From: Kitasatospora aureofaciens
GTDB taxonomy: Bacteria > Actinomycetota > Actinomycetes > Streptomycetales > Streptomycetaceae
Length of the DNA stretch: 64,000 bases
Assembly (NCBI GenBank): GCA_000720845.1
Contig: JODU01000012.1
Coordinates: 124,001 to 188,000 of the forward strand
Direction of reading: 5' to 3'
A program made the translations under genes and the position numbers. Position 1 is the first letter of the stretch; the number at the start of each line of letters is the position of its first letter. The notes under the pieces are model-generated. The model had not been told where the DNA came from, ran no database searches, and saw only the letters and a list, made by a program, of their open reading frames with translations. Below are positions 9,260-18,700 of this stretch, one piece after another.

Positions 9260-10372
9260 TTACTTGAGGCCGATCTTGTCGCAGGCGGCCTTGTACTTGT
9301 CCGTGCAGATCTCGTCGAGCGTGTAGAAGCCGTCCTTGATGACGGTCTCCTTGATGTTGTCCTTGGTCAGCGAGACGACCGGGACGATGACCGCGGGGAT
9401 GCCCTTGGCGCTGGCGCTGTCGACCTTGTCGTTGGCGATGGAGTCGAGCGACTCGCCCTTGGCGAGCGCGACGGCCATCTCGGCCGCGGTCTCGGCCTCC
9501 TTCGGGTACGACTTGAAGACGCTCATGTACTGCTCACCGGTGACGATGCGCTGCACACCCGCGAGTTCGGCGTCCTGGCCGGTGACCGGGACGTTGGCGA
9601 TCCCGGCGGCCTTCAGGGCGGTGATGATGCCGCCCGCCATGCCGTCGTTGGCGGAGTAGACGCCCTGGATCTTGCCCTTGCCGAGGGCGGAGATGGCGCC
9701 CTCCATGTTGGCGTTGGCGTTCTCCGGCTTCCACTCCTTGGTGTCGTACTCGCGGCCGACCTTCACCTTGCCGTCGAGGGCGGCGTGCGCGCCCTCCTTA
9801 AACTGGGCGGCGTTCGGGTCGGTGGAGGAGCCGTTCATCATGACGATCTGGGCGTCCTTGGCCTTGTCGCCCAGCGCCTCGAGGAGCGCCTCGCCCTGCG
9901 TCTTGCCGACGGTGACGTTGTCGAACGAGGTGTAGGCGTCGATCGGGCCCTCGGCCAGGCGGTCGAAGGCGACGACCTTGATGCCGGCGTCCTTGGCCTT
10001 CTTGACCGAGCCCGCGATCGCCTTGTAGTCCACCGCGTCGATGATCAGCACGTCGACCTTGTTGGTCACCATCGTGTCGACCTGCTGGTTCTGCAGGCTG
10101 GCGTCCTGCTTGGCGTTGGCGTAGACGACCTCGCCCTTGTTGTTCGTGAGCTCCTTGACCTTCTTCTCGATCATGGGCTTGTCGAACTTCTCGTACCGAG
10201 CGGTCTGGTTCTCGGGAAGGAGCAGACCGACCTTGATGTCGTCGCCCTTCTTCGCCGCCGAGTCGGACGAGTCCTTGTCGCCGGACTCCTTGGCGCTTCC
10301 ACAGGCGGCGAGCGAGACAGCCATGGCACCCGCGGCAACAGCAACGGCGGCACGACGCATACGCGTGTTCAC
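9260..10372 (-). CDS. xylF: Sugar-binding lipoprotein of the xylose-type ABC transporter
   Basis: 370 residues from GTG at 10372 with GGGAGG upstream. A lipoprotein signal ends in LAAC, with Cys24 as the lipidated residue, followed by a flexible Gly/Ser/Asp/Lys-rich linker. The remainder is a periplasmic-binding-protein fold of the type-1 sugar family: KVGLLLPENQTARYEKFD at the start, VDVLIIDAVDYKAI, VVAFDRLAEGPIDAY and GVYSANDGMAGGI are the hinge and ligand-loop stretches seen in XylF/ChvE. It delivers xylose or a close relative to XylGH. The 160-base gap before xylG may let xylF be expressed at a higher level. Confidence 0.92.
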   Translation of the reverse strand: MNTRMRRAAVAVAAGAMAVSLAACGSAKESGDKDSSDSAAKKGDDIKVGLLLPENQTARYEKFDKPMIEKKVKELTNNKGEVVYANAKQDASLQNQQVDTMVTNKVDVLIIDAVDYKAIAGSVKKAKDAGIKVVAFDRLAEGPIDAYTSFDNVTVGKTQGEALLEALGDKAKDAQIVMMNGSSTDPNAAQFKEGAHAALDGKVKVGREYDTKEWKPENANANMEGAISALGKGKIQGVYSANDGMAGGIITALKAAGIANVPVTGQDAELAGVQRIVTGEQYMSVFKSYPKEAETAAEMAVALAKGESLDSIANDKVDSASAKGIPAVIVPVVSLTKDNIKETVIKDGFYTLDEICTDKYKAACDKIGLK

Positions 10373-10493
10373 TTCAGAAACCTCCCTGACGAGGCCGCGT
10401 CGTTGCGGCCGAGGTGGCTGGAAGTCAACTCGGCCACACGTGCGACGTCAAGAAGTAAATCCTTAACGAGATGACAACGGTGCCATCCGTGCT

Positions 10494-11705
10494 CTAAGTG
10501 AAGGCAGGCGTGGCCGCCGGCAGAGCGCCGGTCGCAGATCCGTCCAAGAGGGTCGAATCGCCCATCTCGCTGAGGGCGAGGGCGAGGGCCCCGAGCACCT
10601 CCGCACGGCCGCCGAGGGCCCCGGGAAGCACCGAGAGCTGCCGCGCCGCGCTGGGGATGGCGTAACGCCCCACGGACTCTCTTATCGGCCCGAGCACCAG
10701 CTCACCGGCCTCGGCGAGATCGCCGCCGAGGACGACCCGGCTCGGGTTGAGCAGGTTGCAGAGATTGGCGACTCCACTGCCGATGTGGCGGCCGACGTCG
10801 GCGATCACCCGACGGCAGCCCGGGTCACCGTCCCGCGCCAGCCGCACGACGCCCTCCATCGTCAGATCGGTGCCGTGGCCGGGCTGGAGGAGCGGAAGCA
10901 CATAGCGTGCTGCCGCGAAGGTCTCCAGGCAACCCCGGTTTCCGCATCGGCAGACGGGGCCGGCCTCGTCGAGGGTGATGTGCCCGATTTCGCCCGCTGT
11001 GCCGCCCGGACCGCGATAGATCTTTCCGTTGATCACCAGACCGGCACCGACGCCGCTGGCGACCTTGATGTACGCCAGGTCCCGCACCCCCCGGCCGCTG
11101 CCCCAGACCAGCTCGCCCAGGGCGCCCAGGTTGGCGTCGTTGTCCACGTGCACCGGCACGCCGAGCCGCCCCCGCAGCTCCTCGGCGGGCCGGGTGCCGC
11201 CCCAGCCGGGCAGGATCGCGGTCGAGCCCAGCGTCCCGGACTCCACGTCGATGGGCCCCGGCACGCCCAGGCCCACCCCGGCGATCTTGGCGCGGTCCAC
11301 GCCGGTGGCCGCGATCAGTCGGCTGACCAGCTGTTCCGCCCGGTCGAAGCCCTGGTCCGAGGACGCGTCGACGTCCAGTGGCTCGGACTCCTCGGCGAGC
11401 ACCTGGTGGGCGAGGTTGCCGATCGCGACGCGCAGGTGGGTGTGGCCGAAGTCCACGCCGATGACGATGCCGGCGTCACCGCTCAGCGAGACGCTGCGGG
11501 CCCGGCGGCCGCCCGCGGAGGTGGGCGTGACCTCGACGGTTCCGCCGTCCTTCAGTTCCCGGACGATGTTCGAGACCGTGGCCGCGGACAGGCCCGTCGT
11601 CCTCGCGATCTCCGCCTGCGTGAGCGAACCGGCGAGCCGTACCGCCCGTACGACGCGTTCCAGGTTGGCTCGGTGCAGCGACGACTGCGACCCCGGAGTC
11701 TCCAC
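10494..11705 (-). CDS. rok7B7: ROK-family transcriptional regulator of the xylose operon
   Basis: A DNA-binding ROK protein: an N-terminal winged HTH (SLTQAEIARTTGLSAATVSNIVREL) followed by a sugar-kinase-like domain with VIGVDFGHTHLRVAIG and the zinc motif CRCGNRGCLE. I start at GTG 11705 (403 residues) because AGGAGG lies six bases before it; a TTG at 11756 or ATG at 11750 would add 15-17 residues but has no ribosome site. It sits directly upstream of xylFGH on the same strand. In S. coelicolor, Rok7B7 at this place affects xylose use, carbon repression and antibiotic timing, as I recall. It is probably released by a sugar ligand. Confidence 0.88.
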   Translation of the reverse strand: METPGSQSSLHRANLERVVRAVRLAGSLTQAEIARTTGLSAATVSNIVRELKDGGTVEVTPTSAGGRRARSVSLSGDAGIVIGVDFGHTHLRVAIGNLAHQVLAEESEPLDVDASSDQGFDRAEQLVSRLIAATGVDRAKIAGVGLGVPGPIDVESGTLGSTAILPGWGGTRPAEELRGRLGVPVHVDNDANLGALGELVWGSGRGVRDLAYIKVASGVGAGLVINGKIYRGPGGTAGEIGHITLDEAGPVCRCGNRGCLETFAAARYVLPLLQPGHGTDLTMEGVVRLARDGDPGCRRVIADVGRHIGSGVANLCNLLNPSRVVLGGDLAEAGELVLGPIRESVGRYAIPSAARQLSVLPGALGGRAEVLGALALALSEMGDSTLLDGSATGALPAATPAFT

Positions 11706-11842
11706 GACGACCTCCTGCGCGCGGGGCCGCTTCGATGAGGCCCCTTCCATGTCCAACTAGTGAACTCTAAGCTGAGCCGTTCGGGTCACCTCCCGTCAAG
11801 AGGTTGAACCGCATCCGGGTGTCCAGCGGCCCGCCCTGCACA

Positions 11843-11885
11843 CACGCGCATGCCGCCCCCGGAGTCCGGGAGCGGCATGCGCGTG
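11843..11885 (-). terminator. Terminator downstream of ngcEFG
   Basis: A 14-bp perfect stem (11843-11856 with 11872-11885) with a nested 5-bp stem inside the loop. It lies 22 bases beyond the ngcG stop and upstream of rok7B7, so it should end the transporter transcript. Confidence 0.75.
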
Positions 11886-11907
11886 AGGTTCGAGGGGGCC
11901 GTCCGCG

Positions 11908-12831
11908 CTACTTCAGGGCGCCCGCCGTGAGCCCCTGGACCACCTGGCGCTGGAAGATGATGTACGCGGCCAGCACCGGCAGCATCGCCATGACCAGGCC
12001 GGCGAACAGGCCCGACCAGTCGCCCTTGTACCCCTGACTGACCGCCAGCTGCACCAGGCCCTGGGTGAGGACGTGTTTGTCCGGGTCCGTGTTCAGCACG
12101 GTCGGCAGCATGTACTGGTTCCACTGGCCCAGGAAGTTGAAGATTCCCACGCTGATCAGACCGGGCTTGGCCATCGGCAGCATGACCTGGAAGAAAGTCC
12201 TCGAGTGGGAGGCTCCGTCCACGAAAGCGGCCTCCGCCACCGAAGTGGGCAATGTGCGGAAGAACCCGGTCAGGAAGAACACCGTGAAGGGCAGTGAATA
12301 GGCGATGTAGACCAGGATCAGCCCGTGGATGGTGTTCAGCATCCCCATGTTGTCCACCACGTAGAACAACGGGACCAGAGCGAGCATGATCGGGAAACTC
12401 ATGCCGGCGATGAACAAGTAATAGATGAACCGGTTGCCCGGAAAGTCGAACCGGGCCAGCACATAGGCCGCCATGGAACCCAGCACCAGGGTGCCGACGA
12501 GCGAACCGCCGACCACCAGGACGGTGTTGAGGAAATAGTCGCTCATGTGCGCCTGGGACCAGGCCCGAGACCAGTTGTCGAAGTTCAGCTTGTCGGGCAG
12601 TGACCAGGGCGAGCCGAAGATGGAGGCGTCGTCCTTGAAGGAGGTCATCACCGCCCACACCAGCGGCATGCCGACCATGATCGCCCAGATGACGAGGACG
12701 CCGTGGGAGAAGACGTTGAGGGTGGTGCCCTCCTTCTTCCCCTTCTTCAGTCCGCCGGGGGCGGCCTGGGCCTTGAGGACGGGCGTACCGGATTCGGCAG
12801 GTACGGGGGCGGGGGTCTCGGTCGTCTTCAT
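11908..12831 (-). CDS. ngcG: ABC transporter inner-membrane permease, chitobiose type (MalG-like)
   Basis: 307 residues. After a Lys-rich cytoplasmic N-terminus come six membrane segments and the EAA loop EAAFVDGASHSRTFFQVMLPMAKPG-like stretch (about residues 205-228), which docks the ATPase. It ends QRQVVQGLTAGALK, the usual tail of MalG-type permeases. It starts at ATG 12831, three bases after the ngcF stop. The operon has no ATPase gene; in Streptomyces the shared ATPase MsiK energises transporters of this kind. The assignment to NgcG rests on the operon order and on the S. coelicolor gene order from memory. Confidence 0.85.
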   Translation of the reverse strand: MKTTETPAPVPAESGTPVLKAQAAPGGLKKGKKEGTTLNVFSHGVLVIWAIMVGMPLVWAVMTSFKDDASIFGSPWSLPDKLNFDNWSRAWSQAHMSDYFLNTVLVVGGSLVGTLVLGSMAAYVLARFDFPGNRFIYYLFIAGMSFPIMLALVPLFYVVDNMGMLNTIHGLILVYIAYSLPFTVFFLTGFFRTLPTSVAEAAFVDGASHSRTFFQVMLPMAKPGLISVGIFNFLGQWNQYMLPTVLNTDPDKHVLTQGLVQLAVSQGYKGDWSGLFAGLVMAMLPVLAAYIIFQRQVVQGLTAGALK

Positions 12832-12834
12832 TGA

Positions 12835-13761
12835 TCAGTACTCCAGCCGCTCGCGCCGGCCCAGCCGCATCACGACGGCGGCGAAGGCCAGCGTGACGAC
12901 GAGCAGGGCGACGCCGATGGTGGTGGCGTAGGCGGCCTGACCGTCACGGAACGCCTTCTGGTACACGTACAGGACCATGACGGTGGTCGAGTAGTCGGGT
13001 CCACCGGGTCCGGTCGTCATGATCTGCACGACCGCGAAGGACTCGGCGCCCAGCGCGAGGATGCCCATGTAGACCCAGCCGGACTGCACGGTGTCCCACA
13101 GCAGCGGCAGGGTCACCTTGAAGAAGGTGGTGGCGCGGTTCGCGCCGTCCAGCAGCGCGGCCTCGTACAGCTCCCCCGGGATGGAGGCCATGCCCGCGGA
13201 GAAGAGCACCACGAAGAAGCCGACCGTCGACCAGACGAGCACCGCCATCACGCACCACAGGGCGATGTCGGGGTCGCCGAGCCACAGCGGCTGGACGGAG
13301 CCCAGGCCGATCCCGCGCAGCAGCGAGTTGATCGCACCGCTGTCCGGGTTGTACGCGAACTGGAACAGCAGGGCGACGATCGCGATGGACAGGACCTGCG
13401 GGAAGAAGTACACGATCTTGTAGAAGCCGGAGCCGCGCACACCGGTGATCACAGGGCCGCCGCGGCGGCGCCGTCCGCCCACGTTGATCATGAAGGCGAA
13501 GAAGAGCGCCAGGCTGAGGGTCACCAGCGGAACCAACAGGGCGAACATCACGCTGTGTTGCAACGACTTCCAGAAGATGTCGTCGTCGAGCATCCGCGAG
13601 TAGTTGTCGAAGCCAACCATCTTGAACTCGGGGCTCAGCCCCGTCCAGTCCGTGAACGAGTAGTAGATGGACTGGATGAACGGCCAGATGACGAAGAGCG
13701 CGTACAGCCCCAGGGGAACCGCCAGGAACCCCACGATGAACCGGTACTTGCCGTGCTGCAT
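12835..13761 (-). CDS. ngcF: ABC transporter inner-membrane permease, chitobiose type (MalF-like)
   Basis: 308 residues with six membrane helices: FIVGFLAVPLGLYALFVIWPFIQSIYYSFTDW at the N-terminus is the classic MalF/UgpA opening, and ELYEAALLDGANRATTFFKVTLPLL is the EAA ATPase-contact loop. It pairs with the next permease as a heterodimer. The gene is in the middle of the three-gene operon and is followed with almost no gap by ngcG. An Arg/Gly-rich cytoplasmic loop near residue 98 is longer than in the E. coli proteins. Confidence 0.85.
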   Translation of the reverse strand: MQHGKYRFIVGFLAVPLGLYALFVIWPFIQSIYYSFTDWTGLSPEFKMVGFDNYSRMLDDDIFWKSLQHSVMFALLVPLVTLSLALFFAFMINVGGRRRRGGPVITGVRGSGFYKIVYFFPQVLSIAIVALLFQFAYNPDSGAINSLLRGIGLGSVQPLWLGDPDIALWCVMAVLVWSTVGFFVVLFSAGMASIPGELYEAALLDGANRATTFFKVTLPLLWDTVQSGWVYMGILALGAESFAVVQIMTTGPGGPDYSTTVMVLYVYQKAFRDGQAAYATTIGVALLVVTLAFAAVVMRLGRRERLEY

Positions 13762-13846
13762 TGCTACCGACCCCGATCTGCGCGCGGGTGGCGCCGCCAG
13801 GGCCCGCCCGGCGCGGTGGCGCCGGACAGGCCCTGGTGACGCGTCC

Positions 13847-15295
13847 TCACTGGTGCTTGTAGTGCTTGATCGACGAGTCCTTGGCGGCTTCGTCTGCGTA
13901 GCCCTGGATCTTCTTGATGGTCTCGGCCGGGGTCATCCGCCCCGCCATCATCTCGCCCAGGCAGGAGACGCCGATCTTCTCCTTCTGGAGCTGCACGTAC
14001 CAGTCCTGCATGCGCGGGTTCACCACGTTGTCGCCGGCCAGCTCCAGCGCCGCGACGCCCGACTTGAGGCCCGGGGTCAGCTCGATGCCGTCGGTGCCGC
14101 CGTTGTAGGCGCTCAGGGACTTCACCTTGCTGGTGAAGTTCTTCGAGGACGCCTCGCTGAGCATGATGCGCAACTGCTCCATGCCGCCGGCGCCGTTGGC
14201 CGCCTTGGCCGGGACGATGAAGGGCTCGCCGCCGGACGCCCAGATGGTGCCGAAGGGCATCTTGTCGGAGTCGTCGATGCCGGGCGGGGCGGAGACGGCG
14301 AGGTCGAAGTCGGCGGGGATGACCTTGGCCGACTCGTTCTCCACCCAGGAGCCGTTGGGGAGGAAGAGGGCGTCGCCCTTGGCCCAGGCGGTCTGCGACT
14401 GGATGTGGTCCAGGCCCGGGGTGCCCTTGAGGATGTAGCCGCCCTTGAACAGCTCGTACCAGGCCTCGAAGACCGTCTTGACCGCCGGGTGCTTCCAGGC
14501 GTTCGGCTCCAGGTTGTCGATCGCGTCGAGCACCTCTCGGCCGCCGACCTTGGCGATCATCGGGGACATCGAGAAGGGGATGTAGTACGGGTACTTGCCG
14601 GCGTAGGTCCAGCCGGCCATGCCCTTCTTCTTGGCCTTCTTGCAGACCGCGATCATCTCGTCCCAGGTCTTGGGGTACTCCGCGTCCAGGGAGTCGAGGG
14701 CCTTCTGCGAGTACCAGTTGCCGTACACCGTGTAGGCGTAGTACAGGATCCAGACCGGGTCGCCGTCGAACTGGCCCATCTCCACGATGCCGGGGCGCAG
14801 CGTGTCGCGGACCTTCTTGTTCGGGTCGTCGTAGGACGGGGCGTCGAGCAGCGGGGTGAGGTCGGCGAGCTGCTTCTTGCCGACCAGGACGCCCATGTCC
14901 ATCTGCTCGGCACCGGAGTTGTCGACGAGGTCGGGCGGGTTGCCGCCGTTGAAGCGCGGCTGGAGGGTGGACTGGATCTTCTGGGTGGCGGCGAACTTCA
15001 CCTTGGCCTTCGGGAAGGCCTTCTCGTACAGCTTCACGGCGTCCTCGGCGTACTCCTTGCCGAAGCCGCCGTCGAAGAGGACGAATTCCATCTGGGCGCT
15101 GTCGTTGACCGCGAGCGGGTTCTTGGCGGACTTCTCGCCCGCCTCGGCCTTCTCCTGGTCGTCCCCGCCGCCGCTCGCGCAGGCGGACAGGAAGCTCATG
15201 GCCGGTACGGAGATCAGGCCGAGCGCGGCGGACCGCTTGATCAGATCGCGGCGGCCGACGCCCGTACCGTTGTTCTCGGCGGAAGTGGATCCCAT
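13847..15295 (-). CDS. ngcE: Chitobiose/GlcNAc-binding lipoprotein with Tat-type signal
   Basis: 482 residues from ATG at 15295; the frame is open further upstream but only this start has a GGCGAGGAC-type ribosome site. The signal is unusual: twin arginines (GRRDLIKRSAAL) followed by a hydrophobic stretch and lipobox LSAC, so export is probably by Tat and then lipidation. The rest is a family-1 extracellular sugar-binding protein (FVLFDGGFGKEYAEDAVKLYEKAF at the N-terminus). In S. coelicolor the protein at this place, NgcE, was reported to bind chitobiose with modest affinity, as I recall. It works with NgcFG and a shared ATPase. It complements the chitinase about 8 kb away. Confidence 0.85.
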   Translation of the reverse strand: MGSTSAENNGTGVGRRDLIKRSAALGLISVPAMSFLSACASGGGDDQEKAEAGEKSAKNPLAVNDSAQMEFVLFDGGFGKEYAEDAVKLYEKAFPKAKVKFAATQKIQSTLQPRFNGGNPPDLVDNSGAEQMDMGVLVGKKQLADLTPLLDAPSYDDPNKKVRDTLRPGIVEMGQFDGDPVWILYYAYTVYGNWYSQKALDSLDAEYPKTWDEMIAVCKKAKKKGMAGWTYAGKYPYYIPFSMSPMIAKVGGREVLDAIDNLEPNAWKHPAVKTVFEAWYELFKGGYILKGTPGLDHIQSQTAWAKGDALFLPNGSWVENESAKVIPADFDLAVSAPPGIDDSDKMPFGTIWASGGEPFIVPAKAANGAGGMEQLRIMLSEASSKNFTSKVKSLSAYNGGTDGIELTPGLKSGVAALELAGDNVVNPRMQDWYVQLQKEKIGVSCLGEMMAGRMTPAETIKKIQGYADEAAKDSSIKHYKHQ

Positions 15296-15720
15296 GCTCA
15301 AGTCCTCGCCTTCTCCAGGACTCAGGCGGTGAACCGGATCCTCCCGGCACCGCGATCGGGTCACGCTGGGTCGTGCAGGAAATGCGGGTACTGCTGTGCG
15401 GTCACGGAAACCGTCACCGCTGTTCGGGCGCCTTGGACGGTTCCTCGTCGCGGTTCCCCCGTATCCCCCGGTGGGCGACAGGTATAGTCCACTTTCCGCC
15501 GGGGGAGCAAGATCGAATGCAAGGTTCGCGGTACGTCTTTTCCGAGTTGAGACCTCCCGGAAATATGAGCGGCCTGTGCGCCGCATGCCGGAGGAATCCC
15601 TGCCATAAGCCCCGAACGCCACATCCAACACCCTTGACATCACATGCCACTTGACCCCTACTGGTCCTTGCGCAGCTGATTTGACAACGTTGTCCCACGC
15701 GCAGGGAGGGTGGCCAGGAC
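15296..15720. promoter_or_regulatory. ngcE / GH92 divergent promoter region
   Basis: A 425-base interval between divergent genes with no convincing coding frame. Two candidate operators are visible. ACAGGTATAGTCCACT at 15478-15493 matches 13 of 16 positions of the DasR element and is on the ngcE side. GACAACGTTGTC at 15683-15694 is a perfect 12-bp palindrome of the LacI-family operator type, 26 bases before the GH92 start codon, where it would block transcription or elongation. Both are sequence-based predictions only. Confidence 0.6.
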
Positions 15721-18700
15721 ATGCAGTACGGAGTTCGGCACAGATGGGGTCCGGCGGTCGTCATGACGACCGCCTTCGCATTGGCGGTGGGTTCACAGGG
15801 AGCGGCGGTCGCGCTGCCGGGCGCCCCCGCCAAGGCCGACCGGGAGTTCGCGTCGTCCTTCGAGGCGGACGACCCGGTTCCGGACTGGACCGACACCGTG
15901 GACACCGACCGGGACGGCGGCAAGCGCGCCTCCGGCGTGGACGGCGGGTACAGCACCGGCATACCCGGCAACGTCACGGAGAACGTCACCGGCGTGCGGG
16001 CCAGCGCCGAGAACACGGGCGGCCGGGAGGTGAAGGAGAACCTCGTCGACAACGAGCCGGCCACCAAGTGGCTCGCCTTCGCGCCGACCGGCTGGGTCGA
16101 GTTCGACCTCGACGCACCGACGAAGATCGCCAAGTACGCCCTCACCTCGGCCAACGACCACGACGAACGCGACCCGCTGGACTGGACGCTGAAGGGGTCG
16201 GCGGACGGCGAGAACTGGCAGACGCTGGACACCCGCTCCGGGGAGCACTTCGGCGAGCGGTTCCAGACCAAGACGTACACACTCGCCGAGACCGCCGAGT
16301 TCCAGCACTTCCGGCTGGAGATCACCAAGAACAACGGGGCCGGCGACGCGCTCCAGCTCGCCGACGTGCAGCTGGCCACCAGCGACACCGAGGTCCCCAC
16401 GCCCGAGGACATGCTCTCCTTCGTCGACGAGGGCCCGGTGGGCTCGCCGACCGCGAAGGCGAACGCCGGGTTCACCGGCACCCACGCGCTGCGCTACGCG
16501 GGCCGGCACACCGCGGACGGCCGGGGCTACTCGTACAACAAGGTCTTCGACGTGAACGTCGAGGTCGACCGGCGCAGCGAGCTGTCGTACAAGATCTTCC
16601 CGTCGATGGCCGACGGCGACCTCGACTACGACGCCACGAACGTCTCCGTCGACCTCGCCTTCACCGACGGCACCTATCTGAGCGACCTCAAGGCCACCGA
16701 CCAGCACGGGTTCCCGCTGACGCCGCGCGGTCAGGGCGACGCCAAGATCCTCTACGTGAACCAGTGGAACAGCGTCGAGTCGGGCATCGGCTCGGTCGCG
16801 GCCGGCAAGACCGTCGACCGGATCCTGGTGGCCTACGACTCCCCCAAGGGCCCGGCGAAGTTTCGCGGCTGGCTGGACGACGTGGAGATCAAGCGGGCCG
16901 CGCCCGAGCGTCCCAAGGCCCATCTGTCCGACTACGCGCTCACCACCCGCGGCACCAACTCCAGCGGCAGCTTCTCGCGCGGCAACAACTTCCCCGCGAC
17001 CGCCGTGCCGCACGGCTTCAACTTCTGGACGCCGGTGACCAACGCCGGTTCGCTCAGCTGGATCTACGAGTACGCGAGCGGCAACAACGACGACAACCTG
17101 CCCACCCTGGAGGCGTTCGGCGCGAGCCACGAGCCGAGCCCCTGGATGGGCGACCGGCAGACCTTCCAGGTGATGCCCTCGGCCGCCTCCGGTACCCCGG
17201 ACACCGGCCGGGACGCCCGCGAGCTGGCCTTCCGGCACGAGAACGAGACGGCCAGGCCGTACTACTACGGGGTGCGGTTCGAGAACGGCCTCAAGGCCGA
17301 GATGGCGCCGACCGACCACGCGGCGATGATGCGCTTCACCTACCCCGGTGACGACGCGAGCGTGATCTTCGACAACGTCAACAACGACGCCGGCCTGACC
17401 CTGGACAAGGAGAACGGCACCTTCACCGGCTACTCGGACGTCAAGTCCGGCGGCTCCGCCGGTGCCACCCGCCTCTTCGTCTACGGCGAGTTCGACAGCA
17501 AGGTCACCGGCGGCGACTCCAGCGGCGTCAAGGGCCACCTGCGCTTCGACGCCGGCCGGGACCACTCCGTGACGATGGGCATCGCCACCTCGCTGATCAG
17601 CGTCGACCAGGCGAAGGACAACCTGCGCCAGGAGATCCCGAAGCGCACCTCCTTCGACAAGGTCAAGCGGGACGCCCAGAAGCAGTGGGACTGGATCCTC
17701 GGCAAGGTCGAGGTGGAGGGCGCCACGCAGGACCAGCTGACCACGCTGTACTCCGGCCTCTACCGGCTGTACCTGTACCCGAACGCGGGCCACGAGAAGG
17801 TGGCCGGAAAGTACAAGTACGCCTCCCCGTTCTCCAAGGCGGTCAAGGAGAACACGCCGACCGAGACCGGCGCCAAGATCGTGGACGGCAAGGTCTACGT
17901 CAACAACGGCTTCTGGGACACGTACCGGACCGCCTGGCCCGCGTACTCCTTCCTCACCCCGTCCCAGGCCGGTGAGCTGGTCGACGGCTTCGTGCAGCAG
18001 TACAAGGACGGCGGCTGGACCTCGCGCTGGTCCTCCCCCGGCTACGCGGACCTGATGACCGGCACCTCCTCCGACGTGGCCTTCGCGGACGCCTACGTCA
18101 AGGGCGTCGACTTCGACGCGAAGGCGGCGTACGACGCGGCGGTCAAGAACGCCACCGTCGTGCCGCCGTCCTCGGGCGTGGGGCGCAAGGGCATGGAGAC
18201 CTCGCCGTTCCTCGGCTACACCGGCACCGAGACGCACGAGGGCCTGTCGTGGGCGCTGGAGGGCTACCTCAACGACTACGGCATCGCGAAGATGGGCGAG
18301 AAGCTCTACAAGGAGACCGGCCAGAAGCGGTACAAGGACGAGTCCGCGTACTTCCTCAACCGCGCCCAGGACTACGTCAACCTCTTCGACGCGAAGGCCG
18401 GCTTCTTCCAGGGCAAGGACGTCAAGGGCAACTGGCGCGTGGACTCCGGGAAGTACGACCCGCGCGTGTGGGGCTACGACTACACGGAGACCAACGGCTG
18501 GGGCTACGCCTTCACCGCCCCGCAGGACAGCCGGGGCCTGGCCAACCTGTACGGCGGCCGGGACGGCCTCGGCGACAAGCTCGACAAGTACCTCTCCACC
18601 CCGGAGACGGCCTCGCCGGACCTGAAGGGCTCCTACGGCGGGGTCATCCACGAGATGGTCGAGGCGCGGGACGTCCGCATGGGCATGTACGGGCATTCCA

